64,000 nt of DNA from CAHJXG01 sp965277495. Lineage in GTDB: Bacteria; Pseudomonadota; Alphaproteobacteria; Acetobacterales; Acetobacteraceae. The position numbers and the translations under genes are program-made. The notes under the pieces were generated by a model. It worked only from the letters and a program-made list of their open reading frames with translations. It ran no database searches and had not been told where the DNA came from. The stretch's first letter is position 1. Each line of letters opens with the position of its first letter. Positions 54,739-63,524 of this stretch are shown piece after piece. The stretch is taken from assembly GCA_965277495.1 (NCBI GenBank), contig OZ255824.1:4464001-4528000 (forward strand), given 5' to 3'.

Positions 54739-56082
54739 ATGTCCGACGATACGGCCGCGCCGTTCCTGTTTCCAGCCGTGGGCCGCAAGAAAGTCATCGC
54801 TGACTTCGATGGCGGACGTCTCACCTCCGATGGCGGCGTGATGCTGTTGGCCGCTGCCGAGCGCCGTTTGGGGATCGCTGATCGGCTGGCAGAGCTAATT
54901 GCCGATCCGCGCAACCCATTGTTCGTGACGCACAGCATCGCCGATATCTTGCGCGCCCGCATGCTCGCCATCGCTTGCGGCTACGAGGATGCCGACGACC
55001 TCGACCATCTCCGCACCGATCCCGGCTTCAAGCTCGCCTGCGGACGCTTGCCCGACAGCGGCCGCGACCTGTGCTCGCAGCCGACCGTATCGCGGTGGGA
55101 GAACGCGCCGACCCTGCGCGAGGTGGTGCGGCTGAGCTACACCATGGTCGACATCTATTGCGCCAGCTATGCCAGGCCACCCAAGGCGGTGGTGCTGGAC
55201 ATTGATGACACGGTCGACGTCGTGCACGGCCATCAGCAGCTTGCTTTGTTCAACGCGCACCACGACGAACGCTGCTTCATGCCCATCCACGTCTACGATA
55301 TCGCCAGCTCGCGGCCGGTCGCCATCCTGCTGAGGCCCGGCAAGACGCCGTCCGGACACGAGGTTCGCTGCCACGTCCGCCGCCTGGTGCGCCGCATCCG
55401 CAGCCATTGGCCCACCACGCGCCTGACGATCCGCGGCGATGGCCATTACGGTCGTCCCGAGGTGATGGCGTGGTGCGAAGCCAACGCCGTCGACTACATC
55501 TTCGGCCTGCCGGGCAATGCCGTGCTGAGCCGCTTGCTCGACGAGGCCGCCGACGATGTCCGGGTCCGGCGCGCCGAGGAACAGCTGCCCGTGCTGCGCC
55601 GCTATGCCGAGGTCCGCTACGGCGCCAAGTCGTGGGGCTGCAAACGCCGGGTCTCAGCCAGGATCGAGGCCACGACGCTGGGTCTCGACATACGTTGCGT
55701 GGTGACCAACCTGCGCGCCGGCAGCGCCGAATGGCTCTATGACACCCTATACTGCGCGCGCGGCCAGGCCGAAAACCTGATCAAGCTGCACAAGAGCCAA
55801 CTCGCCTCCGACCGCACCAGTTGCCGGTCCGCCCTGGCCAACCAGGTCCGCCTGGTGCTGCACACCGCCGCCTACTGGCTGATGCTGACGGTGCGCGATG
55901 CCATTCCCAAACCCCAACCGCTCGCCACAGCCGAGTTCGCCACCTTGCGCATGCGGCTGATCAAGATCGCCGGGCGCATCACCGAGACCGCCACCCAGAT
56001 CCGCGTCGCGTTCGCCGCCGCTTGCCCGGAAGCCGAGCTGTTCCGCGGCGTCGCGCGCAGCCTCCAACTCGCCGGGCCATAA
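54739..56082 (+). mobile_element. IS1380-family transposase gene
   Basis: A 447-residue full-length DDE transposase of the IS1380 family. N terminus VIADFDGGRLTSDGGVMLLA and the segments VVLDIDDTVDVVHG, LTIRGDGHYGRPEVMAWCE and YCARGQAENLIKLHK carry the expected Asp, Asp and Glu. It appears intact. Terminal inverted repeats and target duplication were not found by eye, so only the gene is given rather than the element ends. Confidence 0.93.
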
Positions 56083-56421
56083 ACGCCGGGGCCGTCGCCC
56101 CCGGAACCGCCCCGTCTCGCCAACCCCAACGCCCAGCACCTCTGGACTGAAATCGCGATGAAACAGGCGTATCGTCGAACCGTGTCCACCGCTCAGCTTG
56201 TAGAATAAACCTTAGCACGCTGAATAGGATGGGCTAGATTAAACCATCGGCTCGACCCTGGCCTATGCCATGTCGCGGCCCGGCCAACCTCGCCGGACGA
56301 CTTCGCGTCCTGGTCATAACCGCAGCCACCCTCAAGGCGCGCGAAATCCAGCGGACGCCTCGCGCTATGTCTCGGTATCGATGAGCACACGCATGGCGAC
56401 TTCACCAGCAGCCAGCCGGCC
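56083..56421. other. 339-bp region after the IS1380 transposase
   Basis: No gene recognised; the right end of the IS should lie within the first part. The lower-GC stretch near 56205-56245 stands out. Confidence 0.5.
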
Positions 56422-57000
56422 TCACGCGGCCCGTTGCTCGTGCGCCCGCAGCACCCTGTAAACGCTCATACGAGACAGACCGAGCCGCTTGGCGATCTCC
56501 GTCGGCGTCACGCCGGCAGCGCGCAAACGCGCAAGCTCGCCGGCTTGGCGCATAGCGGTTGGTGCCCGTCCTTTGTACTTTCCTTCGCCCTTCGCCTTGG
56601 CGATCCCCTCGCGCTGGCGCTCAAGCATGAGGTCCCGCTCGAATGCCGCGACAGCCGCCAACATGGTCAGCATTAACTTGCCGGTCGCCGTCCGGGTATC
56701 GACCTGCTGGCCGCCCATGGACAGCACGACCAGCCCCACGCCCTTCGCCTCAAGCCGGGCCACGATGTTCAACAGGTCCGCCGTGGAGCGCGCGAGGCGG
56801 TCTGGCTTCGTCACCATGAACACGTCGCCGTCCCGTGCCCAGTCCAGCGCGGCTTCAAGCTGCGGACGCTTGGCCGTCGTCGCCGAGACCTGTTCCAGAA
56901 AAAGCCTGGTGCAGCCTGCGGCACTCAGGTCCCGCTCTTGACCGTCGAGCCCGGCAACTTGGTCAGTCGTCGACGTCCGTCCATATCCGCATACCGCCAT
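56422..57000 (-). CDS. serine recombinase (resolvase/invertase family)
   Basis: A 192-residue small serine recombinase. The catalytic Ser10 is in GYGRTSTTDQ, with Arg residues in KPDRLARSTADLL and in the E-helix start RDLMLERQREGI. The C-terminal helix-turn-helix is GVTPTEIAKRLGLSRMSVYRVL. It may be the resolvase of a transposon or control inversion. Located next to the Ntn-hydrolase gene on the same strand, 150 bp apart. Confidence 0.93.
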   Translation of the reverse strand: MAVCGYGRTSTTDQVAGLDGQERDLSAAGCTRLFLEQVSATTAKRPQLEAALDWARDGDVFMVTKPDRLARSTADLLNIVARLEAKGVGLVVLSMGGQQVDTRTATGKLMLTMLAAVAAFERDLMLERQREGIAKAKGEGKYKGRAPTAMRQAGELARLRAAGVTPTEIAKRLGLSRMSVYRVLRAHEQRAA

Positions 57001-57149
57001 ATTGCGCCCTTTGTGTCACTTTGACCTCAAGGACCCTAGACGGAAACTGTAACAAAATCCAGCAACCAACGTGTGTGGTACGGCTTTGTGATTGTTTCGG
57101 CTGCATCATAGGAGCAGGGTCTATTGGGACCGGGGCAACCTTGCGGGCA

Positions 57150-57956
57150 TCAAGTCACGTTTAGGCTGCTCGGGAAGAAGTGACGCCGCTGAACCCAACG
57201 GAAACCCTCATATTTGGTGATGGCGGCGATCTCAACCGGTCCACCCACGGTCTTCGGCTGTTTCAGGACCGAGAAGCGCACAAAACCCACTGTTGTCTCG
57301 ACGAGGAAGCGAGCCAGGTCGATGGCGTCTTGGATCGGCATTGCTGGCAGCACCAAGTTTTCGTAAAGCTGGTTCGACAGATTTCGGGCAGTTTCTGACA
57401 CATGTTCGGGAGCGACACCCATGGAGGTCGCGGCCTGCTCGAAGTTCGTGCCGAAGCCAAGGACAAGGCGATTCAGCGCGTCGTACTCGCCGTCCCAGTT
57501 GACCCCGAAGCTCGTCTCCGAGCGTACCAGCTTGGGCGCGTCGCAATCTTTGCCTCGCAGCAGGACCTCCCAGATTTCTGGGAGTGGGCGACCTGTCGAA
57601 TAGCCGCAGATGCGAAGCTGCATCCAAGTTTCCGTTTCGAAGACAAGCGCCTTTTCTTCGAATAAGAAGCTCCGCACGCGCTCGGCTACATGCTGCACAA
57701 AGTAGTTGTCGCAATCTAGCTTCCACGGGTGGTCGGCGCTGCCGTCGAGCCTTGAACGCAATTCTTTCAGCAACGTGGCGACCGATTCAACGCCGATGCC
57801 GCCTGCCCCTGTGACCATAACTCCAACAGGTAGCCCCTTAACCAAGTTCACGATTTTATCCGCGTGCAAGTAGGTCTGGCCGTTGCCGAAGGTGCTGGCG
57901 CTGTCGGATGCCATGACCACCCCGTCGTTGATCTTTACGGATACGATGACGGTCAC
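57150..57956 (-). CDS. proteasome-fold Ntn-hydrolase-like protein
   Basis: A 268-residue protein with the signature of proteasome beta subunits. Start GTG 57956 is followed at once by ACC (Thr), so Met removal would expose Thr1. Counting from it, Asp17 (MASDSA) and Lys33 (HADKIVNL) fall exactly at the proteasome positions. The C-terminal AIDLARFLVE and TVGGPVEIAAIT match the beta-subunit end (SGGxVDVAVIT). GGGAG lies 6 nt upstream. It is 16 bp behind the MmeI-like gene, so both form an operon. It is not HslV, Anbu or a known 20S subunit as far as I recognise; residues 70-150 look family-specific. Confidence 0.8.
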   Translation of the reverse strand: MTVIVSVKINDGVVMASDSASTFGNGQTYLHADKIVNLVKGLPVGVMVTGAGGIGVESVATLLKELRSRLDGSADHPWKLDCDNYFVQHVAERVRSFLFEEKALVFETETWMQLRICGYSTGRPLPEIWEVLLRGKDCDAPKLVRSETSFGVNWDGEYDALNRLVLGFGTNFEQAATSMGVAPEHVSETARNLSNQLYENLVLPAMPIQDAIDLARFLVETTVGFVRFSVLKQPKTVGGPVEIAAITKYEGFRWVQRRHFFPSSLNVT

Positions 57957-57972
57957 ATGTTACTCCCATAGG

Positions 57973-60951
57973 TCATTCGCCGTCGCCTGCACGTTCATGG
58001 TTCAGCGCCAGCAAGCGGGCGAGCGCGTCATTCGTTGAAATGTTGGCGGGCCAGCCGTAAGCAGCCGCGACAGCCGCGTCGAGCGCGGCGTGCAGGTTGT
58101 CGAGCCACGCGCCCTCTGATGTGTCCCGCGTGTTGTAGTGCGCGGTCAGGGTACGCTTCTTCAGCGTGGACGCGGCGGTGTCGCTCTTGGGGATCAGCCG
58201 GTCGGGGAATCCAGGAACCACCTCGGGCACGCGATCCACGAGATCGGGCGGGTTCAGCCAGCGGTCGCGCGCCTCGACCAGCGCCCGAGCGACGCCAGCA
58301 ATGCGCTGCGCCTGCGGGTTGTCCGCGTAGGCGGCGACTGACACGTTTGGGGTGAGGCCGTCCGGAAACGGAAAGGTCTCGAACGTCGTGCTGGGCGTGT
58401 AGCGCGGGTCGTTGCCGATGCCCAGCCACGTACATAGTCCCAGCGACCACGCTTGATGGAACCGGCTATGCAGGATGCCGAACGTCGTGTCGTCATCTCG
58501 GGCGATGACGATCAGTTGGTGATCCGGCAAGATCGGCTTGTTCATCCAGGCGAAGACGCGGTGCTTCGCTACGGTCGGCGTCACGATGAACCGCGCCAAA
58601 CCCGAGAGCGCGCGGTGCATGCCCGGACGTGCCTCGACGTGCCGCCACCACTCTCGCGCGTAGGCTTCCCGCTTGTTATTGGCGCGCACCGGGCGCACCT
58701 GCTCTGCTACGTGGGCGAACGGCGGCGAGAAATACACCACGTCGGCCTCTTTCATCATCCACCCAAAGTCGATGATCCAGGTGTCTGACGGACGGCGCAT
58801 CACGTCCATGCCGTTGGCCCAGGGTCGCAGCACCTCCGCGTTCGAACGCCCATTTGCGTTCGTCGGAAGCAACAGCCAGCGACGCGCAAGCTCGCCCGGA
58901 ACGTCGAACGCGCCGCCCTTGGTATCACCCATGAATGCAACTCCGGCATTTTCGGGCAGCCGCCGCGCGCTGGTCAGATTGGCCGCACCCGCTGTCAGAT
59001 CGGCGTGGATGGTCCCGACCGGCACGCCATCGAGAACCGGCGCGTTCGCTGCTCCCCGTCCCCAGCACACCAGCGACACCCGAACCGCCGCGCCGTCCAA
59101 CACCCAGGGTTCGTCCGACCACGCCGCTGCGATTGCGGCTCTGCTCGCTATCGGGTCCAGCGTGCGCCGGTTCGCGCCCCCACGGATGCTGTTGGTTGCG
59201 ACCAACCCGACACGTTCAGCAGATGAGGCGGCCATCGCATCCTCCGCACGCACGAACCAGTAGCACACCAGATCGGCCTCGGCTGGAACTCGACCGGCGT
59301 AGGCGTTAAAGAGCCGGTTGCAGTAAGCATCCCCCATCACGTTGCGCAGGCGTTTGCCACCAAGGAACGGCGGATTACCAATGATGGCGTTCGCGGCGGG
59401 CCAATCCGCCACTGTGCCGTCGAGCGCCAGGATCGCGTCCCGGCATTCGATGGTGTGCAAACTGCGAAGGACAGGGTTCGAGGGCGGCGGGAACCCGTTG
59501 CGGCGCGCCCATTGGATGTGCCCGATCCAAACGCTGACGCGCGCCAACTCCGCCGCATACGGGTTGATCTCAATGCCGAGCACCGATTCCGGCCCGATCA
59601 GCGGCAGCGCCGGGTCGAGGCCGAACACCTCGGCGTCGATGCTAACGCGACGTTCCATGCCCTTGAGCGCCAGCAGCGACAAGTAGAGGAAGTTGCCCGA
59701 GCCGCACGCCGGGTCGAGCACGCGGAACGCCCGAAGCCGGTCCAGGAAGCCGTTGTAGCTCGCCTGCGCCTCGCCGAGCAGGCTCGCCATCCGCTTCAAG
59801 CGCCGGTCAGCGGTGCGCCGCAACGTCGTCTTGGCCGCCCGGCTCTCCGCCGTGATGCCGCCGGCACCCGCCAAGGCCAGGGCTTCGACACTGGACGTGC
59901 CGGTCGCCTTGGCCTCGTTCAGCAGCTTGCCCCGCTCGTCCATGGCGGCTGACATCCACCCGCGTGCCACATCCCACTCGTCCAGCAGTGGGCGTACGAC
60001 GACGGCATCGACCAGCAACCCGATCTTCTCCCGGTCGGTGTAGTGCGCGCCCAACTGGCTGCGTTTGTCGGGATCGAGGCCGCGTTCGAACAGCGTGCCG
60101 AAGATGGACGGGTCCACTTCCGCCCAGTCTAACGCGGCCACGCGGGCGAGCAGGGCGATGTCCGCGCCTTCAAGCGGCAGCGCTGCGTCATCGTCGAACA
60201 GCCCGCCGTTAAACCACTGCACGGGCTGGAAACCGACCCTGCCACCCTGGTTCTGCATCGCCCGGAATAACTCGGACGCCGCTGCCGCGAAGTTGCCCGG
60301 CGCACGCGCAGCGAAGTCCAGCATCTCGGACAGCAGCCGCTCCGGCAGCAGGCCCACGTCGTCGGCGAACAAGCAGAAAACCAGCCGATTGATGAAGTGG
60401 GCAACACTTTGCGGGTCATACCCGCGCTCGCGGAGGCGGCGGGCGAGTTCCGCGAACTCACCAGCGGCCTTCTCGGTCGACCCCTGGCGCGTGACCACCG
60501 GCTTCCACTTGTCGGGATCAGTCCAGCACGCCTTGAGCAGCATGCGCGCCTGCGGGTCGCGCAGGTCTTCGAGATTGAAATCGCGGCGCTCGGCGACCGT
60601 GTTCGTCCAGTTCGTGCGGATGATGATCCGGTGCATGTCGGACGTGATCAGCAACGGCGGGTTCTCCAACGCGCCAGCATACCGAAGAAGCTGCTCATGC
60701 GCCTTTTCCAAATCGCCGCCGCGCGACTTGTATTCCCAGCCGAAGCAGCCGCGCTTCCAGACATCGGCCCAGCCGCCGCCGCCAGCAGCCTTCCTGACCC
60801 CCTTCTCGAAGGCGTAGATCGCGCCGGTCGGGTCGCTGTGCGGCGGCGGCACGTCGAGCAGCACGCAGAGGTCGAGGAAGTGCGCCTTCGACGCGGCAGC
60901 CTCGTTGCGCGTGTTAGCCTGCCACGTGGAGATGAACGATTCGGGCGTCAT
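57973..60951 (-). CDS. MmeI-like type IIG restriction-modification enzyme
   Basis: A 992-residue single-chain enzyme. The N-terminal nuclease motif is D63...E73-x-K75 in ADVWKRGCFGWEYKSRG; a helical linker follows with FADDVGLLPE and LGAHYTDREKIG. The gamma-class N6-adenine methyltransferase has motif I DPACGSGNFLYLSL (413-426) and motif IV GNPPF (525-529). The target-recognition region lies after 620 and ends with TFETFPFPDGL, as in MmeI-type proteins. Length fits (about 900-1000). It should cut and methylate one strand near its site. The Ntn-hydrolase gene follows within 16 bp. Confidence 0.9.
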   Translation of the reverse strand: MTPESFISTWQANTRNEAAASKAHFLDLCVLLDVPPPHSDPTGAIYAFEKGVRKAAGGGGWADVWKRGCFGWEYKSRGGDLEKAHEQLLRYAGALENPPLLITSDMHRIIIRTNWTNTVAERRDFNLEDLRDPQARMLLKACWTDPDKWKPVVTRQGSTEKAAGEFAELARRLRERGYDPQSVAHFINRLVFCLFADDVGLLPERLLSEMLDFAARAPGNFAAAASELFRAMQNQGGRVGFQPVQWFNGGLFDDDAALPLEGADIALLARVAALDWAEVDPSIFGTLFERGLDPDKRSQLGAHYTDREKIGLLVDAVVVRPLLDEWDVARGWMSAAMDERGKLLNEAKATGTSSVEALALAGAGGITAESRAAKTTLRRTADRRLKRMASLLGEAQASYNGFLDRLRAFRVLDPACGSGNFLYLSLLALKGMERRVSIDAEVFGLDPALPLIGPESVLGIEINPYAAELARVSVWIGHIQWARRNGFPPPSNPVLRSLHTIECRDAILALDGTVADWPAANAIIGNPPFLGGKRLRNVMGDAYCNRLFNAYAGRVPAEADLVCYWFVRAEDAMAASSAERVGLVATNSIRGGANRRTLDPIASRAAIAAAWSDEPWVLDGAAVRVSLVCWGRGAANAPVLDGVPVGTIHADLTAGAANLTSARRLPENAGVAFMGDTKGGAFDVPGELARRWLLLPTNANGRSNAEVLRPWANGMDVMRRPSDTWIIDFGWMMKEADVVYFSPPFAHVAEQVRPVRANNKREAYAREWWRHVEARPGMHRALSGLARFIVTPTVAKHRVFAWMNKPILPDHQLIVIARDDDTTFGILHSRFHQAWSLGLCTWLGIGNDPRYTPSTTFETFPFPDGLTPNVSVAAYADNPQAQRIAGVARALVEARDRWLNPPDLVDRVPEVVPGFPDRLIPKSDTAASTLKKRTLTAHYNTRDTSEGAWLDNLHAALDAAVAAAYGWPANISTNDALARLLALNHERAGDGE

Positions 60952-61111
60952 CTTCCTGGGGTAGCGTTACCGGAGAAGGTTGGAAACCGCTGCCGCACTA
61001 CGCCCGCGATCCAAGTCTTGCGGATCGTTGGACATCATATGGCACTGGGTGTTGCACAACATCGCCTGCCGAACGCCCACCCAACGCCGGCATCCCGCGT
61101 TCAGGGCCCGC

Positions 61112-62116
61112 TCAGGCAGCCGCGTCAACCTCATCCTCGCCAAGGTCGGCGGCCCCGCTTCCGCTGCGCCACGACAGGGCTTGGAGGGCCGAGACCGGCG
61201 CAGTTTCCAACTGAGCATGCCCGACCTCGGCCAGGACAACGTCTAACGGACTGCTAAGCTCATTGCACTGAAGGAGCCGTCCCGAGCGGCGCGTCGCGCC
61301 CGCCATTTCCGCAATTCGCCACAGGCCCGGCCCGGCGCTCTCGATTGCGGCCAGCATCAACGGCTCGCTGTCGCGGACGAAGTACACCTCCTGTCCCAAT
61401 ATGAATTGGAAAATATGGCTCTCGCCGCCGTCGCCGATCCCGGCCAGGCAGTTCTGCAACTGCTTGCCGAGGCGGAATAGCTCGGCCAGGTGCTGCACGT
61501 GCCGCCACCCGTCCGGGCAGCGGAAGGGCTGCGGCGGCGCGCTAGCACGTCCGAGGTCGCTCGTGATCCGACGAGCCAACGCGCGCCATCCCGAGCCCAG
61601 CGGAAGCGCTTCGAGGTCGACCGATAGCCCAGTCGCACGGAGGAAAGATACCAGGCTTCGCACGACGTTCAGGCTGTCATTGGACCGTCCGATGGTCGTC
61701 CGGAAAGCTAGCAGGACAGGATCGGCGACAACGGTTTCGACTATCCGCAGAAAGGCTTCGCTCACCGGCTCGGTGCTACTGAGCAGCAGATCGGACGCTG
61801 GTCCGCAAAGACATTCGTTCAAACGTCGGTAAAACGCATGGGGCATCGCCTGATCGCCGAGGCGCTCGAACGAACCGTATAGGCGAGCGTGAACGTTCGG
61901 TATGGCCCGTGCGACAAGATCGCGGATGTCTTGGACATCGACATGAGCCGCGATGGTTTGCTGGTCGAGGCCCTGCTCAATTGCAGAGGAGATGTACGCC
62001 GCAAGGCCATGAACCACTTTGCGGGGTGCCAGGGCAAAGCGGTAGCCGAGATTTGGACGAGCGAGGATCAGGGCGGCGACGGCAGATGAATGCGGTCCCC
62101 ACACGGCCGTGATCAT
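61112..62116 (-). CDS. PcfJ-like hypothetical protein
   Basis: A 334-residue protein of uncertain family. The C-terminal third (VQHLAELFRLGKQLQNCLAG, then YFVRDSEPLMLAAIES) resembles the conserved part of PcfJ-like proteins of mobile elements (a G-x-LxxC core followed by beta strands). The N-terminal 200 residues are helical. ATG 62116 is preferred to the longer reading to 62155. It lies about 160 bp upstream of the MmeI-like gene on the same strand and could belong to the same transcript. Confidence 0.6.
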   Translation of the reverse strand: MITAVWGPHSSAVAALILARPNLGYRFALAPRKVVHGLAAYISSAIEQGLDQQTIAAHVDVQDIRDLVARAIPNVHARLYGSFERLGDQAMPHAFYRRLNECLCGPASDLLLSSTEPVSEAFLRIVETVVADPVLLAFRTTIGRSNDSLNVVRSLVSFLRATGLSVDLEALPLGSGWRALARRITSDLGRASAPPQPFRCPDGWRHVQHLAELFRLGKQLQNCLAGIGDGGESHIFQFILGQEVYFVRDSEPLMLAAIESAGPGLWRIAEMAGATRRSGRLLQCNELSSPLDVVLAEVGHAQLETAPVSALQALSWRSGSGAADLGEDEVDAAA

Positions 62117-62339
62117 AGGAGAGGTCTCGGTAGAAGTGCCAAATGGGTGTGCCATTCACCTTGGCTACAACGGATTCCCAATCTGTCTAGTCTCATTGCA
62201 TTCCCGATATCAATGTTGTGATCGGGCGAGGCCAGCGCATGGTGTAGGCCGGGATCAACAAGGCGGCGGGCATCGTCATATAGCTTCGGCATGCAGGCTC
62301 CGCAGCATGGGCGACGCAAAGCCGGTAAGGGAATTCCGA

Positions 62340-62570
62340 ATGTTCAGAATGGCTTTGTTGATCACCGTCATCTCGGCAGGCAGCGCCCATGCAGAAACGC
62401 GGCGATTTTTCGACGCTGCCGGACACACACAAGGGCGGTCCGAGAGCCAGGGCAAGGTCACCCGCTATTACGGTGCCGATGGTCGCCCGATTGGCCGGTC
62501 CGAGATTGGTCCAGGCGGAGTCACTCGGCACTACGATAGGGACGGCCACCCGGAGGGTGAGACGAGGTAG
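62340..62570 (+). CDS. small secreted protein with three short repeats
   Basis: A 76-residue protein with a signal peptide (MALLITVISAGSAHA) and a mature part made of three units of about 16 residues: TRRFFDAAGHTQGRSE, TRYYGADGRPIGRSE and TRHYDRDGHPEGET. The pattern Tyr-Asp-x2-Gly-x3-Gly-Arg is YD/RHS-like. Start ATG 62340 is chosen at the signal peptide; 62307 is possible. Function unknown. Confidence 0.65.
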   Translation: MFRMALLITVISAGSAHAETRRFFDAAGHTQGRSESQGKVTRYYGADGRPIGRSEIGPGGVTRHYDRDGHPEGETR

Positions 62571-62864
62571 GCAACTGTCTGACCCCGCCAAGCCCGGCAG
62601 TTGTGTCCGAATCAGTGCTAGTCGTAGTGCGTAACAGCCTGCAATATGTTTCGGTGACCGATGCTCGAACCTAGCGGGAGAAGCCCCAAAGGCCAACTCC
62701 GCCCGTCTGCCATGCGTTTCTAACCCCCATGCATCCGGCAAAGAGGCAAGGCGGCGCGTGACGCAGAATTCCTTGTGCCGGCAGCCTCGACCACCGCTGC
62801 TACATTCATGGATCGCCCGCCGCAGATCGCCCATGTTGGCCCGAGCAGACGGCTTTGAGGTTGC

Positions 62865-63515
62865 TTACCAATCGTCGCTTTTCCGGTGGTGCGTCTCGCT
62901 GCCCGGCAGGTTGCGGTTTCCAGGCACGGTCGCGATGTCTCGGTTGGCGGGCGGGGCTACAGGCGTCTCGTCGGAGCCGGCCGTTTCCATTGCCCGGCGC
63001 ATGCTGCGCGCCTGATCGGCGCTCTTGCTACTCATGCCCACCGTCACCGTGACTCTTTTCTTGCTCGCGTCATAGTCCTGGGCCAGCACCATCACGCCAT
63101 ACAATGTGCCCGATGCAAAGCTGGACTGAGCTTGGGTCAAAATATCAACGGAATCGCGTGTGGTCGCGTCGTCGACGGGGGCTCCATCCGCACCAGCCGT
63201 AGTTTTGCTCTTTTCCATGTCGGACTGAACATGTGTGACGAAGCTGGTGGAACTCTGGCGCATGAAAGCGACCATCTTTGCCTTGGCACGTTCCTCGGCG
63301 ATTACTTTGGCGTTTTCGATGCCACGCTGGTCAGCGATGCGCACTGGTTGGCTGATGTGGGTGTAGATGCGCCAGCCTTGCGGGGTTTGCTCATAGGTAG
63401 GACCGTCTACTGGATCGTTTTCCCAAAAAAAAGAGCCAGGACCCGTCGCTGTCACCTCGCCCGCATGAAGTGGGGATGCGAGCAGGAGACCAAGAATAAT
63501 GAAAGGATAGCGCAT
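62865..63515 (-). CDS. periplasmic hypothetical protein
   Basis: A 216-residue protein with a signal peptide (residues 1-18, ending PLHAGE). The middle helix AKVIAEERAKAKMVAFMRQS resembles the helix of LPP20/flagellar-assembly-type periplasmic domains, and VMVLAQDYDASKKRVTVTVG is a beta strand pair. The tail is disordered. It follows the partial gene at the right edge by 9 bp, same strand, so the two are an operon. Confidence 0.7.
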   Translation of the reverse strand: MRYPFIILGLLLASPLHAGEVTATGPGSFFWENDPVDGPTYEQTPQGWRIYTHISQPVRIADQRGIENAKVIAEERAKAKMVAFMRQSSTSFVTHVQSDMEKSKTTAGADGAPVDDATTRDSVDILTQAQSSFASGTLYGVMVLAQDYDASKKRVTVTVGMSSKSADQARSMRRAMETAGSDETPVAPPANRDIATVPGNRNLPGSETHHRKSDDW

Positions 63516-63524
63516 TGTCTGCTC

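Noticed and set aside
54600..56210. terminal inverted repeats of the IS1380-family element
   Set aside because: Looked on both sides of the transposase but found no convincing matching ends by eye, so element limits are not claimed.
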